A DNA stretch of 57,104 bases from Planctomycetota bacterium (GTDB taxonomy: Bacteria > Planctomycetota > Planctomycetia > Pirellulales > Pirellulaceae), in the NCBI GenBank assembly GCA_029259935.1, contig JAJDEH010000044.1, positions 1 to 57,104 on the forward strand, written 5' to 3'. This document shows, in pieces, positions 34,339 through 41,787 of the stretch. The position numbers and the translations under genes are program-made. Every line of letters starts with the position of its first letter. Positions within the stretch are counted from its first letter, which is position 1. Under the pieces are notes generated by a model. It made no database searches. It saw only the letters and a program-made list of their open reading frames with translations, and was not told where the DNA came from.

Positions 34339-35832
34339 GTGTTAACGATTCATGGAACGCGGAAGAAACTGTGCGACGGCCTGGACCGGCGGGAACTGTT
34401 GCGGATCGGTTCCGTCGGGTTTCTTGGTCTCGGTTTGTCGGATCCCATCGCGCGCACGGCGCGCTCGGAGGGCAGCCGGTCGTTGCCGGGTTTCGGCCGC
34501 GCCAAGTCGTGCATTCTTGTTTTTCCTTATGGCTCGCCGTCGTCGCACGAGACGTTTGACCCCAAGCCCGACGCGCCCGCCGAAGTTCAAGGCGAGATGA
34601 AGGCTATCCAGTCCAATGTACCGGGGCAGCTGGTTTGCGAACGGATTCCGAACATGGCCAAGACCATGGACAAGGTCACCGTTATCCGTTCGATGACCCA
34701 TCCCTATCCGTTGCACGGTTTGGCTTACGCCGTCACGGGAATCCCCACCTACACTCCCGCGTTGGAAACACGAGCCCGCGACACCCGGCATTGGCCGTTC
34801 ATTGGGTCGGTGGTCGATTATGTGGAAGCGAGCAACGCGGGTCCGTCCCCGGATTTGCCACGGAATCTCGGTCTGCCTTGGCTGGTCAATTCGAAAACTG
34901 ATAATCCCGCGGTGAATGCCGGCCCGTTTGCCGCATTCTTAGGCGCGGCGTACGATCCGATCTGGACCGACTTTGACGGACCAGGCTTGAAGATCGCGCC
35001 CAAAAATACCGTCGCCCAAACCAAGCGGTTTCGTAATCCGTTTGGCGGAACGACGCCCGCCGGGAAATTCCAATTGGCGTCGGAACTGCCCGCGGAAATC
35101 TCGGTCGATCGATTGCGTTTACGAGGATCATTGCTGGCGCAATTCGACCGTCAACGCGAAGCGATCCAACAAGCCTCGCGCGTCGCCGAGTTTGATAATC
35201 AACGCCAACAAGCGTTGTCGCTGCTGACGTCGGACCGCATGCGGGCGGCGCTCGATATTGGTCGTGAAGAGCGACGCACGCGCGAAGACTACGGCATGAA
35301 CCTGTTCGGTCAGTCTTGCCTGGCAGCGCGGCGGATCATCGAGGCGGGTGGCAAATTCGTCAGCGTGTTTTGGGATTGTTTTGGGCAGTTCGCCAACGGA
35401 GCCTGGGACACGCATCAATACCATTATCCGCGCATGAAGGACCTGCTGTTGCCGGGCTTTGATTTGGCGTTTCCCACGCTGCTAGCGGATTTGGACCAAC
35501 GGGGGCTGCTGGACGAAACGCTGGTGATTTGGATGAGCGAACATGGCCGCACGCCGAAACTGGTGCCCAACCGGCCAGATGGCGGTCGCGATCACTGGTC
35601 GCGAGCTTACTCGGCGGTTCTAGCAGGTGGCGGAGCGGCACGCGGTAAGGTCGTCGGCGAAACCACGGCGGACGGAGGCGATGTCTTGTCCAACCCGATC
35701 TCGCCCAAGGACATTTTGGCCACCGCCTATCATTTGCTCGGTATTGACCCTCACACGACGATCCCCGATCGGCTCGGCCGACCGCTGCCGATTGCCGGTG
35801 ATGGCCGAGTTCGGCGAGAACTTTTGGCGTAA
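34339..35832 (+). CDS. DUF1501 family protein (first copy)
   Basis: A 497-residue protein starting with GTG at 34339. LDRRELLRIGSVGFLGLGLS is a TAT-type signal. The body belongs to the DUF1501/alkaline-phosphatase-like superfold: AKSCILVFPYGSPSSHETFDPKPDAPAEVQGE, VIRSMTHPYPLHG, and near the C-terminus VIWMSEHGRTPKL and GRDHWSRAYSAVLAGGG. In planctomycetes such genes usually pair with DUF1549/DUF1553 proteins. Here the thioredoxin-fold and DUF1549 genes follow in the same direction. The substrate and reaction are unknown. Confidence 0.88.
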   Translation: MLTIHGTRKKLCDGLDRRELLRIGSVGFLGLGLSDPIARTARSEGSRSLPGFGRAKSCILVFPYGSPSSHETFDPKPDAPAEVQGEMKAIQSNVPGQLVCERIPNMAKTMDKVTVIRSMTHPYPLHGLAYAVTGIPTYTPALETRARDTRHWPFIGSVVDYVEASNAGPSPDLPRNLGLPWLVNSKTDNPAVNAGPFAAFLGAAYDPIWTDFDGPGLKIAPKNTVAQTKRFRNPFGGTTPAGKFQLASELPAEISVDRLRLRGSLLAQFDRQREAIQQASRVAEFDNQRQQALSLLTSDRMRAALDIGREERRTREDYGMNLFGQSCLAARRIIEAGGKFVSVFWDCFGQFANGAWDTHQYHYPRMKDLLLPGFDLAFPTLLADLDQRGLLDETLVIWMSEHGRTPKLVPNRPDGGRDHWSRAYSAVLAGGGAARGKVVGETTADGGDVLSNPISPKDILATAYHLLGIDPHTTIPDRLGRPLPIAGDGRVRRELLA

Positions 35833-35990
35833 TTCGGGAATTATCGCCGAATTTCCGACACCTTACGGCCAGTTCGTCGGTTTAATGATTCGCGCCGTCC
35901 CGAGCATCAATATACTGATGAATACCGGTGATGCCGATGAATACCGCGGTTCGCCGTTCCATCCTCAACAGACCGTCATAAGGCGTAATT

Positions 35991-36869
35991 ATGAGTCGCA
36001 TGCATTGGCTTCCCCTTGTGTTGCTCGTTTCTTTCGTGACATCCGCATGGTCCGCGGAGGAAGAGCCGATCTTTTCCGGACCGCAGCCGGGTGAGAAATT
36101 GCCGGGCTTTCAAGTTGCCGGTGTCTTTGGCGACCAAGCGGGCCAGGACATTGATCTCGTCCAAGCGGCCGACGGCCAGCCATTGGTGCTGGTCTTTTTC
36201 CACGCGCGAACGCGGCCCGCGTTTGGCTTGACCAACACGATCATGCGCTACGCCATCACTCGCAAAGAGGCGGGGCTGGTAAACGGCGTTGTCTTCTTGA
36301 CGGACGATGCCACCGAGACTGAGAATTGGTTGAAGAGGGTACAAAAACACTTTCCCCAAGGCGCGCAAGTCGGCATCTCCCAAGCAGGCCAGGAGGGTCC
36401 CGGGTCGTATGGTCTAAATCGAAACGTGACACTGACGATTCTTGTCGCCAAGGACAACAAAGTGACCGCCAACTTCGCGTTGGTGCAGCCCAGCATTCAG
36501 GCCGACGGACCCAAAATTCTCAAGGCGATCGTCGACGCGACCGGGGGCGGAGAAGTTCCCGACATCCGTAAGTTCGCGGCCGGGCGCACGCCGGCACCGG
36601 CCAAAAGAAACAACGACGCCAAGTTGGAATCTCTATTGCGAGCCGTGATCAACAAGTCGGCGACACCTGAACAAGTGGCGGCGGCAACCGCCGACATCGA
36701 CGCCTATGTCAAGGACAACGAAAAAGCCCAACGCGAACTGGGCCGAATTAGCAATACCGTCGTGAATTCGGGAAAGCTGGAAAACTACGGCACCCAGCCG
36801 GCGCAAGACCAACTCAAAAAGTGGGCCGAGAAATATGCGAGCAAGAAACCGGCGGATGGGAAGCGCTAG
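35991..36869 (+). CDS. Secreted thioredoxin-fold protein
   Basis: 292 residues. MHWLPLVLLVSFVTSAWSAEE is a signal peptide. GEKLPGFQVAGVFGDQAGQDIDL...GQPLVLVFFHARTRPAFGLTN resembles an AhpC/TSA-like thioredoxin fold. However, there is no CxxC or peroxidatic Cys in the expected place (HARTRPA). The C-terminal 90 residues are charged and helical. Redox activity is therefore doubtful; it could bind a partner instead. It lies between the DUF1501 and DUF1549/1553 genes and overlaps no gene if the next start at 36883 is used. Confidence 0.6.
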   Translation: MSRMHWLPLVLLVSFVTSAWSAEEEPIFSGPQPGEKLPGFQVAGVFGDQAGQDIDLVQAADGQPLVLVFFHARTRPAFGLTNTIMRYAITRKEAGLVNGVVFLTDDATETENWLKRVQKHFPQGAQVGISQAGQEGPGSYGLNRNVTLTILVAKDNKVTANFALVQPSIQADGPKILKAIVDATGGGEVPDIRKFAAGRTPAPAKRNNDAKLESLLRAVINKSATPEQVAAATADIDAYVKDNEKAQRELGRISNTVVNSGKLENYGTQPAQDQLKKWAEKYASKKPADGKR

Positions 36870-36882
36870 TTTCCCAGTTCTC

Positions 36883-39027
36883 ATGACGCCGCGAAGCTTC
36901 CCCGTGTTGCTCGCCTTCATGCTGACGGTGGTTTCCGTCGGGCGGGCAAGCGAGCAACCGGCGATCGACTTCGATACCGAGATCATCCCGATCCTCACGC
37001 GGTCGGGGTGTAATGCCGGTGCCTGCCACGGAGCGGCGGCCGGACGAGGTGAATTTCGGCTCTCCCTTTATGGAGGCGATCCCGCGCGCGACTATCGGGC
37101 CATCGTGCTGGAAATGGAAGGCCGCCGAATCAATCTCCGATCACCCGACGAAAGCCTGGTACTGCTGAAGCCAACGGAAGCGATAGGCCATGGCGGCGGA
37201 ACGATCCTCGACGCCGACGACAAGGCGGTGCAGATCTTGCGAAATTGGATCGCGGGCGGCGCGCCCCGGTTAAACGCGCGGCGCTTGCGGGACTTGCAGG
37301 TCGAACCGGCACGGCGGGTCGTGTCGCGACTGGATTCCGTGGTCAAGCTGCAAGCTCGTGCCCAGTTCGACGACGGCACCCAGCGCGACGTGACCCCCTG
37401 GACGGTATTCACCGCGGAAGACCCCGCCGCCGTCGAGATTTACGCCGGCGACAACACCGCCACGATAAAACGCCGCGGGCGGCACATCGTGATTGCCCGC
37501 TATTTGGATCGCGTCATGCCGCTGGTCTTGATTGCTCCGCTGTCGGATGCGGCGGTCGATTTATCGCGCGAACCGCGGCACAACTTCATCGACAATCACG
37601 TCCTCGACACGTTGTCCACCCTACGAATTCCGGCCAGTGCGGCGGCCGACGACAGCACGTTCTTGCGTCGCGCGATGCTCGACCTGACCGGCAGGTTGCC
37701 AACCGCGGCAGCGGCTCGCGAGTTTCTAACCGACAAGCAAGCCCATAAGCGACAGCGGCTGATCGACACATTGCTCGCGTCCGATGAATTCACCGCCTAT
37801 TGGACTTACAAGTTTGCGAAGCTGCTGCGCATTCGTTCTCAGCCCCAGGATACGAAAGGGGCGCGGACCTATCACGAATGGCTGCGCGATCAAATCGCCG
37901 CCAAGGTTGGGTTTGACCGCATTGCCCGGCAACTGCTCGTGGCGGAGGGGGATTCGCACTTGGTCGGGCCGGCCAACTTTTACCGCACCGTGGGCGGGGC
38001 GCGCGAGCAGGCGGAATTCGTGAGCGAATTGTTCATGGGCAGCCGCCTGCGCTGCGCGAACTGTCATAACCATCCGCTTGATCGCTGGACCCAGGACGAC
38101 TATCACGGATTGGCGGCCGTGTTCGCCCGTTTACAGCGCGGCCGCGTGATCAAGGTCGCTTCGCGAGGAAACGTCATTCATCCGGGAACCGGCGAGGCGG
38201 CACTCGCGCGCATTCCGGGCCAACAGTTTATCGAGACCGATCAGGATGGCCGAGCCGTTTTCGCCGACTGGCTGGCTACCAAAGATAACCCGTACTTTGC
38301 CAAAGCGCTCGTCAATCGCTTGTGGCAATCACTGATGGGCCGTGGACTTGTCGAATCGGTCGACGATCTGCGCGCGACCAACCCCGCCACCCATCCAGAA
38401 CTGTTGCAGCACCTGGCCGATGATTTCGCGGCCAACCATTTCGACTTGCGGCACACGCTGCGGCTGATCGCCAACAGCGCGGCCTACGGTCGCAGCCCCC
38501 AGACCGTGGCGGAAAACAAATCGGACGATCGGTTCTATTCGCATGCTCTGGTCCGCCCCTTGGAACCCGAGGTGCTGGCCGACGCCCTGTCGGATGTCAC
38601 GGGTGTCGCCACGAAGTACGGCAAACAGCCCCTGGGAACTCGCGCGGTAACTCTCTTCGATGCCAAGATTCCAGCGCCCGAGCTGGATGTGTTGGGACGC
38701 TGCGGGCGCGAAGACAGTTGCGAATCGGCCGCCGCTTCCAGCGGTGGACTGCCGCGGAAGCTGCACTTATTTAATGGGCCCTTGATCAATCGACGAATCC
38801 AAGACTCGCGTGGCCACCTCGCGACCACCATCGCTGCCAACAAGAAAGACACGGAAATCGTGGATGACTTTTACTGGCGAGCGCTTTCCCGGTCGCCCAC
38901 GGCGGAAGAGAACCGGTTTTGGGTCCAGCAAATTTCCAACGCCAAAGGCAACGAGCAACGAAAAGAACTGCTGCAGGATTTCGTGTGGGGTCTGTGTACA
39001 TGTCGCGAGTTTGTGACGAATCACTGA
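36883..39027 (+). CDS. DUF1549/DUF1553 (cytochrome-associated planctomycete) protein
   Basis: 714 residues from the ATG at 36883, which gives a signal peptide (FPVLLAFMLTVVSVGRAS); two earlier in-frame ATGs do not. CNAGACHG (43-50) is the modified haem-like motif at the start of these proteins. LSLYGGDPARDYRAIV follows, then the DUF1549 domain (about 230-420) with CANCHNHPLDRWTQDDY (C391-H395), and the DUF1553 domain (about 430-700) with YFAKALVNRLWQSLMGRGLVE and RPLEPEVLADALSDVTG. The function is unknown; electron transfer is suggested by the CxxCH motif. The downstream DUF1501 gene is its usual partner. Confidence 0.9.
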   Translation: MTPRSFPVLLAFMLTVVSVGRASEQPAIDFDTEIIPILTRSGCNAGACHGAAAGRGEFRLSLYGGDPARDYRAIVLEMEGRRINLRSPDESLVLLKPTEAIGHGGGTILDADDKAVQILRNWIAGGAPRLNARRLRDLQVEPARRVVSRLDSVVKLQARAQFDDGTQRDVTPWTVFTAEDPAAVEIYAGDNTATIKRRGRHIVIARYLDRVMPLVLIAPLSDAAVDLSREPRHNFIDNHVLDTLSTLRIPASAAADDSTFLRRAMLDLTGRLPTAAAAREFLTDKQAHKRQRLIDTLLASDEFTAYWTYKFAKLLRIRSQPQDTKGARTYHEWLRDQIAAKVGFDRIARQLLVAEGDSHLVGPANFYRTVGGAREQAEFVSELFMGSRLRCANCHNHPLDRWTQDDYHGLAAVFARLQRGRVIKVASRGNVIHPGTGEAALARIPGQQFIETDQDGRAVFADWLATKDNPYFAKALVNRLWQSLMGRGLVESVDDLRATNPATHPELLQHLADDFAANHFDLRHTLRLIANSAAYGRSPQTVAENKSDDRFYSHALVRPLEPEVLADALSDVTGVATKYGKQPLGTRAVTLFDAKIPAPELDVLGRCGREDSCESAAASSGGLPRKLHLFNGPLINRRIQDSRGHLATTIAANKKDTEIVDDFYWRALSRSPTAEENRFWVQQISNAKGNEQRKELLQDFVWGLCTCREFVTNH

Positions 39028-39113
39028 AAGTCGCTGATCGCTCCGCGATCATAGCGTCGCCGTCGCCGTTATGTTCGCCGAGCGAACCACGACAAACCTT
39101 GGAGTTACCTCGG

Positions 39114-40508
39114 ATGACAACGCAAAACGTTTCGTATCGCCGCTGTGACGGCGTGACCCGTCGCGATTTGCTGCGAGTCGGCGGATTGACGGCCCTCGGT
39201 CTGGGACTCGGCGATCTATTCCGCCTACAACGCGCGGCAACTGCAGGCGATGCAACCGCCAGCGATACAGCCGCCAAAGGCTCACGGACAAGCCGCGCCA
39301 AGTCCTGTGTATTGATCTGGCTCGACGGAGGACCAAGCCATCTGGAATCATTCGATTTAAAGCCCGACGCGCCGGCCGAAGTCCGTGGACCGCTGCAACC
39401 GATCGCCACGAAACTGCCCGGCGTCCACGTCAGTGAGTGCTTGCCACAAACGGCGAAGATCCTCGATCGCCTGGCCATCATTCGTTCCATGACGTCACCG
39501 CTAGGCGAGCATAACTTTGGCACGCACTACATGATGACCGGCTACAAGCCGACCCCGGTCTTGGAGTATCCGGCCTATGGAGCCGTCCTGTCGCAATTGC
39601 GGGGCGACGCGGACGACTCGTCAACAAGCGTACTCCCACCGAACATCGGCGTGCCCGAGTTTCGGGTTGGTGGCGGAAAGTTTTCCGGTGGCGGCTATCT
39701 GCCGGCCCAAACGCGGCCGTTTTCGGTAGGCGGCGATCCCGCGAAACCGGATTTCAAAGTCCGCGATCTCAATATCGGCCAAGGCCTGGACCTGACGCGG
39801 CTCGATCGGCGACGCAACTTCACCCGGCAGTTTGATCGACTCAGCCGCACGCTCGATCAAACCCCGCACGCCGATCCGGATCTTGAGCGGGCTTTCCGAT
39901 TGATCGCCTCGCCACAAGCCCAGCAAGCCTTTCGACTTGAGGACGAACCGCGCCAAGTACGCCAGCGATACGGAGGCAGGACGATCGGCCAGTGCTGCTT
40001 GCTGGCCCGGCGATTGCTCGAACGGGGCGTTTCCTTTGTCACGGTGAATCATCGCGGCTGGGATACGCACAACAATCTGTACACGCGGCTCAAGGAAGGC
40101 TACACCGGAGCCAAAACGCCCGTGGGACTGCTTCCGTCGCTCGACTTGGCGCTGGCCGCCCTGGTCGGCGATCTTGAGCAGCGGAGCATGCTCGACGAAA
40201 CGTTGATCGTGGTCATGGGCGAGTTTGGTCGCACGCCCAAACTCAATACGCAAGGAGGCCGCGATCACTGGCCGCGCGTGTTTAGCGTCGCGCTCGCCGG
40301 CGGCGGCGTCCAAGGCGGCCAAGTAATCGGGTCCAGCGACGCCATCGGCGAAAGCCCCCGCGACCGCCCCGTAACCCCGTCCGACCTGGCGGCCACAATT
40401 TACACGCTGTTGGGGATCGATCCAAAACAAGAACTACACACCAGCGACGGCAGACCAGTGCGAATCGCTCCCTTCGAGGCCGAACCCATCGCGGAAATCA
40501 TCGGCTGA
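39114..40508 (+). CDS. DUF1501 family protein (second copy)
   Basis: About 464 residues from the ATG at 39114, with GGAG 9 nt upstream; an earlier in-frame ATG would lie within the preceding gene. VTRRDLLRVGGLTALGLGLGDLF is a TAT-type signal. Family blocks are AKSCVLIWLDGGPSHLESFDLKPDAPAEVRGPL, AIIRSMTSPLGEHNFGTHYMMTGY, VVMGEFGRTPKLNTQGGRDHWPR and a C-terminal ...TIYTLLGIDP. It follows the DUF1549/1553 gene by 86 bp and is probably co-transcribed. Part of its 3' region is duplicated at 44801-44980. Confidence 0.9.
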   Translation: MTTQNVSYRRCDGVTRRDLLRVGGLTALGLGLGDLFRLQRAATAGDATASDTAAKGSRTSRAKSCVLIWLDGGPSHLESFDLKPDAPAEVRGPLQPIATKLPGVHVSECLPQTAKILDRLAIIRSMTSPLGEHNFGTHYMMTGYKPTPVLEYPAYGAVLSQLRGDADDSSTSVLPPNIGVPEFRVGGGKFSGGGYLPAQTRPFSVGGDPAKPDFKVRDLNIGQGLDLTRLDRRRNFTRQFDRLSRTLDQTPHADPDLERAFRLIASPQAQQAFRLEDEPRQVRQRYGGRTIGQCCLLARRLLERGVSFVTVNHRGWDTHNNLYTRLKEGYTGAKTPVGLLPSLDLALAALVGDLEQRSMLDETLIVVMGEFGRTPKLNTQGGRDHWPRVFSVALAGGGVQGGQVIGSSDAIGESPRDRPVTPSDLAATIYTLLGIDPKQELHTSDGRPVRIAPFEAEPIAEIIG

Positions 40509-41081
40509 CTTGCTGAAGAACGCCGAGTGCGGCTAGTTCGACTGGGACCAGCGAGTGAATCGTTGCTTCCGCCGGGACGAGCCCGACGGAGAGCCGGAGT
40601 TGCCCCCGGTAGGCGAGTAGCTGCTCTGTTGCCGCTCGCGCCGGGGCAAGCCCAGCGGAAGCGATGGGGCGAAGTGCTTTCGCCCCGAAAGTCCCGAAGG
40701 GGTAACCCATTTCGCCTGAGTTTCCGTCGGGCTTGTCCCGGCGCGAACACAACTGCGCGGCTACCAATGATCGCAAAACGTAAACGCTCTCCGCCGGGCT
40801 CGTCCCGGCGGAAGCAACGATTCACCGGCCGGGCTCAGATTATCGAAAAAATATGAAAAGAGCTTTAATTGAATAGGTGCAGGAACCGTATGTCAGGGCA
40901 GACGATCCAGCCGGTTGAGGCGGAAACGCCGTTCGCCTCAAGGTCACCCAAACGACAAGAACGGTGCTTGTCACATTTTTCAAACCGCATCTCGCGCTCA
41001 AGCCCAAAAAGCTAATTGTCATTCACTGATTTAAGATTTTTTGCCACTTCGTCCCTTCGGGAAAAAGTTTCGACCATTCCG
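40509..41081. other. Intergenic region holding an inverted-repeat element
   Basis: 573 bp between the convergent DUF1501 and sigma-factor genes. 40555-40825 is the element described separately. 40826-41081 is AT-richer and shows no gene or clear signal. Confidence 0.5.
40555..40825. mobile_element. MITE-like element, 271 bp with 39-bp inverted ends
   Basis: The left end (40555-40593, beginning GTGAATCGTTGCTTCCGCCG) and the right end (40787-40825) are inverted copies differing at one position in 39. A second, inner inverted pair (CGCGCCGGGGCAAGCCCAGCGG and its near-complement) lies about 30 bp inside, and a third hairpin (GGGGCGAA...TTCGCCCC) is near the middle. There is no coding capacity. 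This is a foldable, non-autonomous element. Confidence 0.75.
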
Positions 41082-41696
41082 TCAATCAATTTCACTGCCC
41101 AAGAATTCATTGAATTCGGCTTTCAGGCGACGCAACACTCGGTATCTCGCTTGTCGCACCGCGCCGGGTGAAATATTCAAATCTAGCGCAACGTCGGGAG
41201 CAGCACGATGGTTGATAGCGGTTTCGATAAATGCTCGCCAAGTTCTGTCTTCGAATTCGGTCTGAATCAGGCGAAGTGCCCGGGAGTAGATACCGCTTTT
41301 CTCCTCTAAGTCCGTCGTTGGGTCGTTCTCGTTTGAAGGTACCGCTTGAATGGCCATTTGTGCCGTGCTTCCGCCAGTTGCTTGAGCCTTGCCGGCGTTC
41401 TTCCGAAAGTAGGTCGCGATGCGATTTCTCGAAATGACTCGCAACCAGCCCCGAAACGAGTCACCCGGTTCGTTGCGACGGAAGTCTTGGATTTCCTGAG
41501 AAACCGTCAAGAAGACATCCTGCATTAGGTCACTGGCTTCGTCGTTGGACAGTCCCGCTCGAAGGCACCAGCCGAAAACCAACGGGCCGTATAGATCCAA
41601 AATGCGATGCCAAGCAGCATTGTCTTGCTGCCGAACTCGTTCCAACAGGCTTACTGAAGTGTCATCCGTTGCGTGGGGTTTGGGTCGGGTTGTCAT
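41082..41696 (-). CDS. ECF-type RNA polymerase sigma factor
   Basis: 204 residues from the ATG at 41696; the longer frame upstream lacks sigma similarity. Sigma-2 region: LLERVRQQDNAAWHRILDLYGPLVFGWCLRAG, DLMQDVFLTVSQEI and FRGWLRVISRNRIATYFRK. Sigma-4 region: RTWRAFIETAINHRAAPDVALDLNISPGAVRQARYRVLRRLK, a helix-turn-helix binding the -35. It is transcribed away from the kinase at 41788, and this pairing with a Ser/Thr kinase is typical of planctomycete ECF groups. A perfect TATAAT (41750-41745, minus strand) lies about 50 bp upstream without an obvious -35. Confidence 0.9.
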   Translation of the reverse strand: MTTRPKPHATDDTSVSLLERVRQQDNAAWHRILDLYGPLVFGWCLRAGLSNDEASDLMQDVFLTVSQEIQDFRRNEPGDSFRGWLRVISRNRIATYFRKNAGKAQATGGSTAQMAIQAVPSNENDPTTDLEEKSGIYSRALRLIQTEFEDRTWRAFIETAINHRAAPDVALDLNISPGAVRQARYRVLRRLKAEFNEFLGSEID

Positions 41697-41787
41697 TTCT
41701 TGTAAATCGGACTCAAAATGGTGTGACAGTCGCGCGTTCCTCAAATTATACCCAGTCAAAAACGTCGCAAGTCCTTGGAGACGGTTG

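Noticed and set aside
41545..41787. Upstream extension of the kinase gene by 81 codons
   Set aside because: It overlaps the divergent sigma-factor gene. The ATG at 41788 has a ribosome site and starts the zinc-motif domain.
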